A stretch of DNA of 64,000 nt from Ornithinimicrobium sp. INDO-MA30-4 (lineage in GTDB: Bacteria; Actinomycetota; Actinomycetes; Actinomycetales; Dermatophilaceae). Position 1 is the first letter of the stretch. Every line of letters starts with the position of its first letter. The notes under the pieces were generated by a model. It was not told the DNA's origin. It worked only from the letters and a program-made list of their open reading frames with translations, and made no database searches. The position numbers and the translations under genes were made by a program. This document shows positions 52,473-62,144 of this stretch, in pieces. Where the stretch lies: contig NZ_CP091056.1 in NCBI RefSeq assembly GCF_021535045.1, positions 2,108,001 to 2,172,000 on the forward strand. The letters run 5' to 3'.

Positions 52473-53291
52473 GACCCCGGCCGTCATCGCCAACAATGTT
52501 GACGTGAGCTATCAAGTCCTGGGTGCTGGCTCGCAGAGTAGGGACGAGACCGTCACCGGTGTTTTATCCCGAGCCAAGAACCGGGCTAAATCCCAAGTCG
52601 GAACCCGCACAATCCATGCAGTCAAAGATGTCTCCTTCACCGCATACAAGGGTGAAGCGGTTGGTCTGATCGGGCGCAACGGCTCGGGCAAGTCCACCCT
52701 GCTGCGCTCTGTGGCCGGGTTGATTCCACCCACGGGCGGCAGCATCTATCTCAATGGCACAGCGTCATTGCTGGGTGTTAACGCTGCCCTGATGAAGAAT
52801 CTCAGCGGGGCCCGCAACATCATGATCGGTGGCCAAGCTTTGGGCCTGACCCGCCGTGAGGTGCGCGAGAAGTTTGACGAGATCGTTGAGTTCGCGGATA
52901 TCGGCGACTTCATCAACTTGCCGATGAGCTCCTACTCCTCGGGTATGGCTGCTCGTTTGCGGTTCGCTATCTCCACCGTCAAGGTCCCCGACATTCTCGT
53001 CGTGGATGAGGCGCTGGCGACGGGCGATGCTGAGTTTAAGGCGCGGGCATCGGCGCGGATCGAAGAGATCCGAGAGGGTGCCGGAACCATCTTTCTAGTG
53101 AGCCACTCGGCCAGCCAAATTAAGAGCATGTGCACCCGCGGCTTGTGGCTGGACAAGGGGCACTTGATCATGGACGGTCCCGCCGAAGAAGTGGCCTCGG
53201 CCTACGCCAAGAAGTATCCAGTCAAGAAGCGTCCTGCTAAGAAGGCGGCGCCAGCAAAGAGGCTGCCACGGCCGTGGACGACGCACCGTAG
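52459..53291 (+). CDS. ABC-type polysaccharide/teichoic acid export ATPase (3'-end frameshift)
   Basis: About 277 residues. Walker A is GLIGRNGSGKSTLLR, signature SSYSSGMAARLRF, Walker B ILVVDEALATGD, then the H-loop VSHSA. The N-terminal insertion and SLLGVNAALMKNLSGARNI are typical of TagH/Wzt. A Lys/Ala/Pro tail (KKRPAKKAAPAKK) follows. One base missing near 53257 lets the frame run on to 53373 through the terminator. Restoring it gives the stop TAG 53289-53291. It energises export of the island's glycan. Confidence 0.92.
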
Positions 53292-53309
53292 TTTTCTCAA
53301 GCATCATAA

Positions 53310-53348
53310 AAATGCTCCGGCCGAGTCGATGACTCAGCCGGAGCATTT
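53310..53348. terminator. Bidirectional terminator between the ABC ATPase gene and ugd
   Basis: AAATGCTCCGGC (53310-53321) pairs with GCCGGAGCATTT (53337-53348), extended by GAGTC/GACTC with one bulge. It lies between convergent genes. Confidence 0.9.
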
Positions 53349-53369
53349 CGCTGTTGGAGTGGTGTTTCG

Positions 53370-54672
53370 CTAGCGACCGAGGCCTAGATAGATCCAACCG
53401 GCAGCGCGGTAGGCATCGACATCGAGGCAGTTGCGGCCATCGATGATCAACTTGAAGCAACCAGATCTCCCAAAGTGGTGGGGTCCAACTCGCGGAACTC
53501 GCTCCACTCGGTTAGGTGCAGCACGATCTCAGCATCCCGGAGAGCATCCTCGACAGAGTCGGCGTAGCTCAGCGTCGGAAAGATCTGGGCCGCGCTGGGC
53601 ATAGCCTTGGGGTCATAGATGCTGACCTGGGCTCCGCTGAGGTGCAACTGGCCAGCAATCGCCAGGGCCGGTGAGTCGCGAACGTCGTCTGAGTTGGGCT
53701 TGAAAGCTGCGCCTAAGATGGCGACCCGACGGCCAGCCAGACCGTCCAACTCGCGGCGAACCATCTCAACAACGTGCTCGCGACGGCGCAGGTTGATCGC
53801 ATCGACCTCGGCCAGGAAGGCCAGCGACGAGGCAGCGCCTAGCTCACCGGCGCGGGCCGAGAAGGCGCGAATGTCCTTAGGCAAGCAACCGCCGCCGAAG
53901 CCAACGCCGGCATTCAAGAACTTGCGACCAATGCGGTCGTCATGCCCGATGGCGTCGGCCAACTTGGTGACATCAGCACCAGTGATCTCACAGATCTCAG
54001 ACATGGCGTTGATGAAGGAGATCTTGGTGGCCAAGAACGAGTTTGCGGCGACCTTGACCAATTCCGCCGTTGGCAGGTTCGTCACCTCGACGGGGGTGCT
54101 GTCGCCGCTGATCGTGGCTTGGTAGACCTCGCGCAGGATCTGCTCAGAGCGATCGTTGGTCACGCCAAGGACGAGGCGATCGGGGTGCAAGGTGTCGTGA
54201 ACCGCGAACCCTTCACGCAAGAACTCTGGGTTCCAGGCCAGGTCGACATCGACGTCGCGAGGCGTGATCTCATTGATGCGGTCTGCGAGACGTTGAGCCG
54301 TGCCCACTGGCACAGTCGACTTACCGACGACGAGGGCCCCGTCCTTAAGGAAGGGGAGCATGGAGTCAACGGCAGCATCGACATACGTGAGATCTGCAGC
54401 CATAGCGCCTGGTTGCTGAGGGGTGCCAACACAGATGAAGTGCACATCGGCATCTGCGATTTCGGCGAAGTCGGTGGTGAACGTCAAGCGATCGTCAACG
54501 TGCTTGCCCAAGAGCGGTTCGAAGTGAGGCTCATAAAGGGGATTTTGGCGTTGCGTAGAGATTCGATCTTAGACTCGTCGACGTCGACTGCGACGACCTC
54601 ATAGCCCAACTCAGCCATCCCAGCGGCATGCACCGCACCTAGGTAGCCAGTTCCGATAACTGCAATACGCAT
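53370..54672 (-). CDS. ugd: UDP-glucose 6-dehydrogenase (two frameshifts)
   Basis: About 434 residues. NAD site: MRIAVIGTGYLGAVHAAGMA. Other motifs are VHFICVGTPQQPG, GKSTVPVGTAQRLA, and NPEFLREGFAVHDTLHPDR. The catalytic Cys lies in NAGVGFGGGCLPKDIRAF, and VAILGAAFKPNSDDVRDSPA follows. Shifts lie near 54500 and 53465. The family C terminus (LIIDGRNCLDVDAYRAAGW) is read in the shifted frame to TAG at 53370-53372. It oxidises UDP-glucose to UDP-glucuronate, a second uronic acid donor for the island. Confidence 0.93.
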
Positions 54673-54853
54673 GAAAGTCCTTCGTGACGCTCGAGAATGA
54701 CAAAATTGACGCTACCTGGGGCGTGTCGCAACCTGTTAGCCAGCAGCGTTGATTGTGATGCGACTGACACGCCTGTGACCTCGATAAGTGACGGGCGTCA
54801 CCAGTTTGGCCCAATTTGCCCAAGGGCAGCCGGGAGTCTGACAAGATCGGGGT

Positions 54854-55069
54854 ATGACGCAGCACATCGCCTCCGAGTTGGTCGCCAACGTCGCACAAGT
54901 GCATGTCGAGGTCGGCCAAAAGCTGGAAGCCGGAGCAGAGGTCGTGCTCTTGGAGTCCATGAAGATGGAGATCCCGATGATCATTGAAGATGCCGGCACG
55001 GTGACAGATGTCCGCGTGACCCCCGGCGATGTTGTCCAAGAGGGCGACGTCCTCGTCGTCATCGACTAG
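54854..55069 (+). CDS. Stand-alone biotinyl/lipoyl carrier protein
   Basis: A 71-residue protein made of a single biotinyl domain. The biotinylation motif is ESMKMEIP (Lys at about 37). Flanking strands are VGQKLEAGAEVVLLE and VTPGDVVQEGDVLVVID. Small free-standing carriers of this kind serve acyl-CoA carboxylases in actinobacteria. No carboxylase gene is in the window. Confidence 0.9.
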   Translation: MTQHIASELVANVAQVHVEVGQKLEAGAEVVLLESMKMEIPMIIEDAGTVTDVRVTPGDVVQEGDVLVVID

Positions 55070-55138
55070 CGCGGCCACAGTCCTGAGGCGGTCAGCGCCT
55101 TGACGAATGGGCCAGCGTGCGAGCGCAAGGGTGATCGC

Positions 55139-55924
55139 ATGAGCACAGAGTTTGCTGACCTCAGCCCCAGCCAAGCGCGGCGACGGTTTGCCGATGGCCT
55201 CGTGAGGCCGACCTCTGGTTGGAGCCGTGGCTACACCCAAGCCAACATCATTGCCTTGCCCCGCGCCCTCGCATACGACTTCCTGCTGTTTGCGCAGCGC
55301 AATCCCAAGCCGTGCCCGGTGCTTGATGTGCTTGATGCTGGTGAGGTTTCGGGGCCATTGCTGGACGGCGATATCCGCACCGATATCCCGCAGTATCGAG
55401 TGTTTCGCGATGGGCATCTGGTGGATGAGGTCAACGACGCTCGTGAAGTGTGGCGCGATGATCTGGTGACGTTCATCATCGGCTGCAGTTTCACCTTTGA
55501 GCACCCGCTGATGGAGGCCGGAGTGCCCGTGCGGCATCTAAGCGCGGGGACCAATGTGCCGATGTATCGGACTAACCGTGAGTGCCGGCCGGCGGGGAGT
55601 TTTCACGGGCCGCTCGTCGTGTCGATGCGGGCTATCCCGGCAGATCAGGTGGTTGATGCAGTGCGGATCACCAGCCGTTATCCGGCGGTGCATGGGGCGC
55701 CGGTGCACATTGGCGACCCGGGTGAGTTGGGGATTGGTGACCCAGGAAAGCCTGAATATGGCGATGCTCCACTGATGGAGCCCGGCGATGTGCCGGTATT
55801 TTGGGCGTGTGGGGTCACGCCTCAGGCCGCTGTTGCTGCGAGCGCTCCAGAGTTGGCGATCACCCATGCGCCGGGGCACATGCTGATCACGGATGCGCGG
55901 GATAGCGACTACCTGGTGCCATGA
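55139..55924 (+). CDS. YcsI/DUF1445 family putative hydro-lyase
   Basis: About 261 residues from ATG 55139 (preceded by GCAAGGGTG). Conserved family segments are [51 protein letters not shown] and [13 protein letters not shown] ... [13 protein letters not shown] mammalian relative acts on D-glutamate (D-glutamate cyclase). The substrate of the bacterial enzyme is not defined. It ends before a strong bidirectional hairpin. Confidence 0.88.
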   Translation: MSTEFADLSPSQARRRFADGLVRPTSGWSRGYTQANIIALPRALAYDFLLFAQRNPKPCPVLDVLDAGEVSGPLLDGDIRTDIPQYRVFRDGHLVDEVNDAREVWRDDLVTFIIGCSFTFEHPLMEAGVPVRHLSAGTNVPMYRTNRECRPAGSFHGPLVVSMRAIPADQVVDAVRITSRYPAVHGAPVHIGDPGELGIGDPGKPEYGDAPLMEPGDVPVFWACGVTPQAAVAASAPELAITHAPGHMLITDARDSDYLVP

Positions 55925-55951
55925 CTGGCTGGATGGGCGGGTGAAAGCGCG

Positions 55952-56008
55952 CCTGGCGGAGCGATTTGAGCGAAACCATGCTTGTATCGCTCAAATCGCT
56001 CCGCCAGG
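55952..56008. terminator. Bidirectional terminator with a perfect 22-bp stem
   Basis: The arm 55952-55973 (starting CCTGGCGGAGCG) is perfectly complementary to 55987-56008 (ending CTCCGCCAGG), with a 13-base loop. It separates the convergent hydro-lyase and gabD genes. Confidence 0.9.
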
Positions 56009-56029
56009 AGACATCTGCTCCGCTGAGGA

Positions 56030-57370
56030 CTACTCGACGGTGCGGATCAACTTCTTGTTGACGAACTCTTCGATGCCGTACTTGCCGAGCTCGCGGCCAA
56101 AGCCCGAGCGCTTGACGCCACCGAAGGGCAACTCTGCGCCATCAGCGTCGATGCCGTTGATGAAGACCATGCCCGCTTCGATCTGGTCTGCCACTCGCTG
56201 CGCTTGCTCTGCGTCGGTCGTGAAGACATACGAACCCAGGCCGAATGGCGTGTTGTTGGCCAACTCGACGGCATCCTCTTCGTTGGCAGCCTTGAAGACC
56301 ATGGCGACCGGGCCGAAGAGCTCTTGGGTGAAGGCGTCGTCGTCGGGGGTGATGTCGGTGAGCACGCCACCGGGGAACCAAGCACCCTTGCGCTCGCCGT
56401 CGCCGCTGGTCAGCGTTGCGCCTTGCTCTACAGCGGTGTCGACCTGTTTGGCCAGGTTCTTGGCCGCGGCCTCGTTGACCATGGGGGTTTCGATGGCGAC
56501 CTTCATGGCAGCGTTGAACTTCTCCAGGAACTCGTCATAGAGGTCCTCGACGACGATCATTCGCTTGCCACCGTTGCAGGCCTGGCCGGTGTTGCCAGCT
56601 CGAGCGCCAACAGCGGCCTCGACGGTTGCATCCATGTCGTTGGTGCTCAGCACGATGAACGGGTCGGAGCCGCCCAACTCCAAGACGACCTTCTTGAGGT
56701 GCTTGCCAGCCTGCTCAGCAACCGATGAGCCGGCGCGCTCGGAGCCAGTCAGCGAGATGCCCTGAATGCGGGGGTCAGCGATATAGGTCGAGACCTGGTC
56801 GATGGTGGCCAGGACGTTGACGTAGGCGCCCTCGGGCAATCCAGCGTCGTGGAAGATCTGCTCAATCACCGCAGCCGAGCGCGGGCACTCCGGAGCCGGC
56901 TTGAGCAGGATGGTGTTGCCCAAAACCAAGTTGGGTGCTGCGAACCGAGCGATCTGATACATCGGGAAGTTCCACGGCATAATGCCCAGCAGTGTGCCGA
57001 TGCCGGAGCGGCGGATCAGTGCGTCGCCGGTGCCAGCGAGCAGTTCAATCGGCTCGTCGGCCAGGAACTTCTCGGCGTTGTCTGCGTAGTACTGATAGAT
57101 GGCTGCGCTGAGCTCAATCTCGCCAACGGCCTCTTCGCGAGGCTTGCCCATCTCAAGAACGATGAGGTCAGCAAGCTCGTCCAGGCGCTCGGTGTAGATC
57201 TCAGCGACACGCGAGATGAGGCGCGCGCGCTCTTCGCGGCTGGTCTGCTTGGACCAAGTTGGGAAGGCGCCCGCGGCCTTGTCGAGCGCGGCTGCTGCCT
57301 GCTCGTCGGTGGCGGTGGGATACGTCTCCACCACTTCACCAGTGGCCGGGTTAGTAACGGCATACTCCAT
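56030..57370 (-). CDS. gabD: Succinate-semialdehyde dehydrogenase
   Basis: A 446-residue aldehyde dehydrogenase in one intact frame. The general base lies in VVLELGGSDPFIVL and the nucleophilic Cys in GNTGQACNGGKRM. The coenzyme region is MPWNFPMYQIARF. The C terminus FGGVKRSGFGRELGKYGIEE matches the GabD/SSADH subgroup. It oxidises succinate semialdehyde to succinate using NAD(P)+. It is divergent from the C45 hydrolase across a region with paired operator-like dyads. Confidence 0.9.
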   Translation of the reverse strand: MEYAVTNPATGEVVETYPTATDEQAAAALDKAAGAFPTWSKQTSREERARLISRVAEIYTERLDELADLIVLEMGKPREEAVGEIELSAAIYQYYADNAEKFLADEPIELLAGTGDALIRRSGIGTLLGIMPWNFPMYQIARFAAPNLVLGNTILLKPAPECPRSAAVIEQIFHDAGLPEGAYVNVLATIDQVSTYIADPRIQGISLTGSERAGSSVAEQAGKHLKKVVLELGGSDPFIVLSTNDMDATVEAAVGARAGNTGQACNGGKRMIVVEDLYDEFLEKFNAAMKVAIETPMVNEAAAKNLAKQVDTAVEQGATLTSGDGERKGAWFPGGVLTDITPDDDAFTQELFGPVAMVFKAANEEDAVELANNTPFGLGSYVFTTDAEQAQRVADQIEAGMVFINGIDADGAELPFGGVKRSGFGRELGKYGIEEFVNKKLIRTVE

Positions 57371-57499
57371 TGTTTTGCCCTTTCTATAGCGTTGCGATCA
57401 GTCAACCCCTCCCCAGGTGAACGCGCAAGACTCGCGCCTCTCTTCCCGTATGCCTGTCCCTGCCGTGGGGTATGCCTGGCGGGCACCTTCAGCTCCACT

Positions 57500-57547
57500 C
57501 GTCAATCGAAACTTGACGAGAGGGCGATCGTCAATGCAGACTTGACG
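57500..57547. promoter_or_regulatory. Two identical-architecture operator dyads
   Basis: CGTCAA-7N-TTGACG occurs at 57500-57518 and again at 57529-57547. A further half-site, TTGACG, lies inside the start of the C45 gene (57559-57564). The 29-bp repeat spacing and position between divergent genes suggest binding of a dimeric regulator just upstream of the C45 gene. No regulator gene is adjacent. Confidence 0.65.
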
Positions 57548-57549
57548 TC

Positions 57550-58710
57550 ATGCAAACATTGACGAACAAGCCGCAGTTGCCCACCGTCCCCAGCGACTGG
57601 CAAGCCTGGATCGAATACGGACTGGCCTGGGCAGAGGTCACCGCTAACCGCACGCTGGCTCAGGAGGTCGTGTCCCCGGCGAAGTGGGAGACGCCAGCCA
57701 GCGCGCGCCAGCAGCACCTGAGCATGACGGGCTACCGCGAGAGCCAACCCGGTGCTCGCTGGAAGGCGCTCTACGACGCGACATGGCCCGCATATCGTGC
57801 CTGGTGGGCCTCCGACGGACTTGATGCGCGCCCCGAATTGGCTGAAGCGAAGGCCGCGCTGAGCAAGCACATGCCCGAGCTGCTGCCGACGTGGAAGCGT
57901 TTGGTCCGCCTGACCGATGGCGACAGTGTCGCGGCCGCGTTTCTGACGATGTGGCGCGCGCCGATCTTTGCCGCGGGCTGCACCCAAGTGATCGTGGATG
58001 GCCCCGACCCGGTGCTGATCCGCAACTATGACTACGACCCGGCGCTGTTTGAGTCGGTCGTTGCGAGCACGAACTATTCGGGTGGCCGCAAGGTCATCGG
58101 CACGAGTGATCTGCTGTGGGGCTTGCTCGATGGCACCAATGAAGACGGTCTGGCGGTGTCGCTGACCTATGGCGGTCGGCCAGCGCGCGCTGATGATGCA
58201 CCGGGCTTCGCAATTCCCCTCGTCCTGCGCTACCTGCTGGAGACCTGCGCTGATGTGCCAGCGGCCATTGAGGCCTTGCGTCGGCTGCCGATCGCTCAGG
58301 CTTACACTTTGGCGTTGGTTGACACGGCCGGCGGCGCGGCGTCGGTCTATGTTGCTCCCGGCGAAGAGCCGCTGGTCAGCGACCTGCGGGCCACGACGAA
58401 CCACCGCCTGGAAGAGGTTGAGTTCCCAGAGATCGCGATACCGCTGGACTCGGTGACCCGTCAGCAGGTTGCACAAAGCACGTTGAAGCAAGCGTGCTCC
58501 GGTGCTTGGGTTGATGTTGACGTGTTGAGCGAGGCGTTCACGAGCGCGCCGCTGCGCCAGGAGGGCTATGGTGTTGGCTTCGGCACGATGTACACCGCCG
58601 TGTATCGCCCGGCCCGTGGCGAAGTCACCTATCTATGGCCGGATGCCGTTTGGCGTCGGACGTTCGATGACGGTGAAGATAAAGTGGATGTATGGGTGAG
58701 CCAGAAGTAG
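57550..58710 (+). CDS. C45-family autoproteolytic acyltransferase/hydrolase
   Basis: A 386-residue protein related to penicillin acyltransferase (AAT) and its bacterial homologues. The pattern FAAGCTQVIVDGPDPVLIRN ... YDYDPALFE holds the Cys that becomes the N-terminal nucleophile after self-cleavage. GLAVSLTYGGRP and IPLVLRYLLETCADVPAAIE follow. The substrate is probably an acylated amine or peptide. The leading about 130 residues are helical. ATG 57550 overlaps the operator region. Confidence 0.83.
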   Translation: MQTLTNKPQLPTVPSDWQAWIEYGLAWAEVTANRTLAQEVVSPAKWETPASARQQHLSMTGYRESQPGARWKALYDATWPAYRAWWASDGLDARPELAEAKAALSKHMPELLPTWKRLVRLTDGDSVAAAFLTMWRAPIFAAGCTQVIVDGPDPVLIRNYDYDPALFESVVASTNYSGGRKVIGTSDLLWGLLDGTNEDGLAVSLTYGGRPARADDAPGFAIPLVLRYLLETCADVPAAIEALRRLPIAQAYTLALVDTAGGAASVYVAPGEEPLVSDLRATTNHRLEEVEFPEIAIPLDSVTRQQVAQSTLKQACSGAWVDVDVLSEAFTSAPLRQEGYGVGFGTMYTAVYRPARGEVTYLWPDAVWRRTFDDGEDKVDVWVSQK

Positions 58711-58961
58711 AGCAAAACGGTCCAGGTCAGGCTGATGCGCAGGGCGAGGCGCAAGAGTGGGCGGCTCAGGCTCGAGCCGCGATTGACGCCCTGGCAGCCT
58801 GGCCAGACCCTGCTGGATTCCAGCATTTGCTAGCTCTGAGCGAGCACTTGGGTCTGGCTATCGGTGAGTCGGCACGGACGGTGGCCCAACAAGGGTCGTG
58901 GGGCCAAGTCGCCGGGTATGCGAGCACCAGCAAGCAGGCGGCCTGGTCGCGCTGGCACTGA
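58692..58961 (+). CDS. Small HTH-like protein
   Basis: An 89-residue protein. An acidic Gln/Glu-rich start overlaps the end of the C45 gene by 19 bp. The C-terminal half reads GLAIGESARTVAQQGSWGQV then AGYASTSKQAAWSRW, a short helix-turn-helix pattern common in small actinobacterial proteins of unknown role. It could serve as a local regulator. Confidence 0.6.
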   Translation: MGEPEVEQNGPGQADAQGEAQEWAAQARAAIDALAAWPDPAGFQHLLALSEHLGLAIGESARTVAQQGSWGQVAGYASTSKQAAWSRWH

Positions 58962-59045
58962 TGACAGTCGTTTCCGAGGGGACCCGCTAGCTACGGTGCC
59001 ATTCCAGGGTCTGTTGATTCTCAGCGTCGGTGACAAGCCCAGCCG

Positions 59046-59918
59046 CTAGTCAGGGTTCACGAACTCGTTGACCCGCATCCATTGACGGATCATCGGCATG
59101 ACCTGCTCGGGGACTTCCAGGTGGTGGAAGTGCCCGGCGCCAACCGTCTGGCCGGTTGTCAATGGCACCCCAGCCTCTTTGGCTGCCATGACGAGCTGGC
59201 GCTCAACGGTGGTTGCCCGCAGCACCAGCAGAGGGTGGTTGACCTTGCGGACTGCGGCCTCGCCATCGAAGTCAGCAATCGCTCGGGCCGACCCAGCAGC
59301 AACGGCCGGCCGGAATCGGGCCATTGTTTCGGTGATGGCATGCCGCGCGACGGTGTCAGTCGGCAAAAAGAGGCTGTTGGCAAAATCAGCGCGAAAACGG
59401 CCGTTGCGATCGACTGCAACCTTCTCGGCGATCTCCACCCACTTAGCCTTGACCTCGGCATTGACCACTGGCGCTGGATCGAGCAGCACACCAGCGATGG
59501 GTGCCTGCGGTCCCGAATAGCCACGAGCCAGCGCATCAAGCACGATCAACGCGCCGAGACTGTGGCCAATCAAGATCGGGTCGCGCAGTCGAGTTTTGCG
59601 CAGGATCTCCCATAGGTCATCGGTGTAGTCGCCAACCTTGACTTCACGCAGCGCCTTAGGGACCGGCTCGCCAAGTTCGCCGGTGCGTACGCCACCAACG
59701 CCCATCGACCCGTCATCTTCAACCCGTGAACTCTCACCGTGCCCACGCAAATCAATCTCGAGTATGCGGTGCTCGGTGCCGAAGGCTTCCTTCAGGGTCG
59801 CCATGGACGTCGACTCGTTGCACCAACCATGCAGCAAGACAAGATCAGGGCGACCCGAGGCGGTCGGCCCAGAGACGGCATACCGGACGTGCCCGGCGGG
59901 GGTGGGAAGTGCAGGCAT
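59046..59918 (-). CDS. Alpha/beta-fold hydrolase
   Basis: About 290 residues from ATG 59918. LVLLHGWCNES forms the oxyanion region. ILIGHSLGALIVLDA carries the nucleophile Ser (GHSLG). GAGHFHHLEVPEQV supplies the catalytic His. The Asp lies in IADFDGEAAVRK or PLLVLRAT. The substrate is not predictable. Sequence upstream of 59918 in the same frame is not coding-like. Confidence 0.85.
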   Translation of the reverse strand: MPALPTPAGHVRYAVSGPTASGRPDLVLLHGWCNESTSMATLKEAFGTEHRILEIDLRGHGESSRVEDDGSMGVGGVRTGELGEPVPKALREVKVGDYTDDLWEILRKTRLRDPILIGHSLGALIVLDALARGYSGPQAPIAGVLLDPAPVVNAEVKAKWVEIAEKVAVDRNGRFRADFANSLFLPTDTVARHAITETMARFRPAVAAGSARAIADFDGEAAVRKVNHPLLVLRATTVERQLVMAAKEAGVPLTTGQTVGAGHFHHLEVPEQVMPMIRQWMRVNEFVNPD

Positions 59919-60135
59919 ACCTCGATGTTCCCACCTCGGGCGCTCGCGGTGTAACTGGTGATTGGACCGGCTCGGATTGGCCCGGTATCGTGATCGGGTT
60001 CGCCGTAAGTTTTCTGTGGATAACTGCCGCCTTGAAAGCTCAAGGCATGGCAGCCTGGAAGCGCGGTGGGACGCTTGTAACCCTCCTGCCACGGAGAGAC
60101 CGTGGCCGCTAAGACCGAAGGAGGTGGGTTCACGC

Positions 60136-60423
60136 ATGCGTCAGTACGAAATGATGATGATCCTCGACCCCGAGATGGACGAGCGCAACCTGCAGCCCAC
60201 GCTGGAGAAGATGCTCGAAGTCGTCACCAAGGATGGCGGTTCGATTGACTCGACCGACATTTGGGGCCGTCGCCGTTTGGCCTACGAGATCAAGAAGAAC
60301 GCTGAAGGCATCTACGCAGTCATCACGATGACCGCGGAGTCTGCCACCGCCAAGGAACTGGACCGTCGTCTCAGCTTGAACGAGCAGGTGCTTCGCACCA
60401 AGGTCCTGCGCCTCGACTCCTGA
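60136..60423 (+). CDS. rpsF: 30S ribosomal protein S6
   Basis: A 95-residue protein ([18 protein letters not shown] ... [19 protein letters not shown]). AAGGAGGTGGG precedes the ATG as a strong ribosome binding site. First gene of the rpsF-ssb-rpsR-rplI operon. Confidence 0.98.
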   Translation: MRQYEMMMILDPEMDERNLQPTLEKMLEVVTKDGGSIDSTDIWGRRRLAYEIKKNAEGIYAVITMTAESATAKELDRRLSLNEQVLRTKVLRLDS

Positions 60424-60479
60424 TTGCTAAGCCGGGTCTCGAATCCGGCTGAATTTCCAGATCAACCAAAGGACTGAGC

Positions 60480-61075
60480 ATGGCAGGCGAAACTCCGATC
60501 ACGATTGTCGGCAACCTCACCGGTGACCCCGAGTTGCGTTTTACGCCCTCAGGTGCCGCCGTGGCGAACTTCACCGTGGCTTCAACGCCGCGGCAGTTCG
60601 ACCGTCAGACCAATGAGTGGAAGGACGGCGACACGCTGTTCATGCGCTGCTCAATCTGGCGTGAAGCAGCCGAGAACGTCGCAGAGTCGCTGCACCGTGG
60701 CACCCGTGTTGTTGTCTCCGGTCGTTTGGTGTCCCGTTCGTGGGAGACCAACGATGGTGAGAAGCGCACCGTCATGGAAATGCAGGCTGACGAAGTTGGC
60801 CCGTCGTTGAAGTACGCAACCGCACAGGTCACTAAGGCGACCCGTGGTGGCAGCGGTGGCTTCGGCGGAGGCAACTCCGGTGGTGGCGGCAACCAGGATT
60901 CTCTGGTGGCGGCAACTCCGGCGGATCTGGATCAAGCAATTCCGGTGGCGCTCAGCGCAGCCAGCCCGACGCGGACCCGTGGGCTACTGGAGGCAACTCC
61001 GGTGGCGGCAACAAGGGTGGCAACGGCGGCGGCGGTTGGGGTGGCGGCCCGTCTTATGACGAGCCCCCGTTCTGA
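60480..61075 (+). CDS. ssb: Single-stranded DNA-binding protein (one frameshift)
   Basis: About 198 residues. The OB fold reads [20 protein letters not shown] ... [20 protein letters not shown]. The Gly/Asn-rich linker is interrupted by a shift near 60900. In the shifted frame the linker continues to the acidic tip DEPPF at TGA 61073-61075, the protein-interaction tail of SSB. This supports the shift being an error. Confidence 0.97.
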
Positions 61076-61159
61076 TCACTGAGCACCACCAGCAACACCA
61101 TTCCTGAATTACCCCATCCCGAGCATTGTGCTCGGGCTCTCCTGAAGGAGAGCACCACG

Positions 61160-61396
61160 ATGGCAAAGCCCGTTGTGCGCAAGCCAAAAAAGAAGGCGAA
61201 CCCTCTCAAGGCCGCCAAGATCGAAGCAATTGACTACAAGGACACGCCGCTGCTGCGGAAGTTCATCTCGGACCGCGGCAAGATCCGCGCCCGTCGGGTG
61301 ACCGGTGTTTCGGTGCAGGAACAGCGTCGCATTGCGAACGCCGTCAAGAATGCCCGTGAAATGGCCTTGTTGCCCTACTCCAGCTCGTCTCGCTGA
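61160..61396 (+). CDS. rpsR: 30S ribosomal protein S18
   Basis: A 78-residue basic protein ([20 protein letters not shown] ... [12 protein letters not shown]-like core, RRITGV-like [20 protein letters not shown]). GAAGGAGAG precedes ATG 61160. I see no CxxC motif, so this is the zinc-independent form. Confidence 0.97.
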   Translation: MAKPVVRKPKKKANPLKAAKIEAIDYKDTPLLRKFISDRGKIRARRVTGVSVQEQRRIANAVKNAREMALLPYSSSSR

Positions 61397-61420
61397 GCAG
61401 AAAACTAAGGAGAGGACATC

Positions 61421-61867
61421 ATGAAGTTGATCTTGACTCAGCCCGTTAGCGGGCTCGGCACTGCCGGCGAGGTTGTCACCGTCAAGGATGGCTACGCTCG
61501 TAACTACCTGCTGCCCCGCAAGTTGGGCACCCCCTGGACCAAGGGTGGTCAGAAGCAGGTTGACGACATCACCAACGCTCGCGCCAAGCGCGACCACCAC
61601 AACGAAGAAGAGGCCAAGGCAGCTAAGGCTCGCCTGGAGTCCAACTCCGTTGTCGTGAGCGCCAAGTCTGGTGCCGCTGGTCGTTTGTTCGGTGCTGTGA
61701 CCTCCGCTGAGATTGCTCACGCAATCGTTGACGCTGGTGGCCCGCAGGTTGACCGTCGTCGCATCGAGGTTCCGGCCCCGATCCGCATCACCGGTGACCA
61801 CACCGCAATGGTTCGTCTGCACGATGACGTTGTCGCCACGGTGACCGTCGAGGTTGTCGCTAGCTGA
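61421..61867 (+). CDS. rplI: 50S ribosomal protein L9
   Basis: A 148-residue protein. The N-terminal domain reads [20 protein letters not shown] then [20 protein letters not shown], followed by the long central helix and C-terminal domain ([20 protein letters not shown]). AAGGAGAGG precedes the ATG. Confidence 0.98.
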   Translation: MKLILTQPVSGLGTAGEVVTVKDGYARNYLLPRKLGTPWTKGGQKQVDDITNARAKRDHHNEEEAKAAKARLESNSVVVSAKSGAAGRLFGAVTSAEIAHAIVDAGGPQVDRRRIEVPAPIRITGDHTAMVRLHDDVVATVTVEVVAS

Positions 61868-61884
61868 TAGCTGCATTGCATGCA

Positions 61885-61921
61885 AAAGCCCGCCTGACCA
61901 ATCCGTTTGGTCAGGCGGGCT
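61885..61921 (+). terminator. Terminator of the rpsF-rplI operon
   Basis: AAGCCCGCCTGACCAA (61885-61900) pairs perfectly with TTGGTCAGGCGGGCTT (61906-61921) around a 5-base loop, followed by CTTGTTG. The remaining 61922-62144 shows no gene. Confidence 0.95.
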
Positions 61922-62144
61922 TCTTGTTGCGTATGCGACTTCTCGGTTCCACGGAGATCCGGGGCATAAGAGGACCGACGAGCCTACGCTTGCCTGCCAA
62001 AAGCACCGACACCTGTGGTCGCGAGAACCTAGTCTGCAGTCACTATCGCGAGTAAGTCAGTAGATACGCGAGAAACCTCGCGGATTTACCTCTTCCCTGG
62101 ACTGCGGTTATTGCCCAGATGTCCTCATTTTGGGAGTTGGGTCC

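Noticed and set aside
53292-53373. Extended C terminus of the export ATPase
   Set aside because: The frame runs through a perfect terminator hairpin. Restoring one base near 53257 gives a natural Ala-rich tail and stop at 53289-53291.
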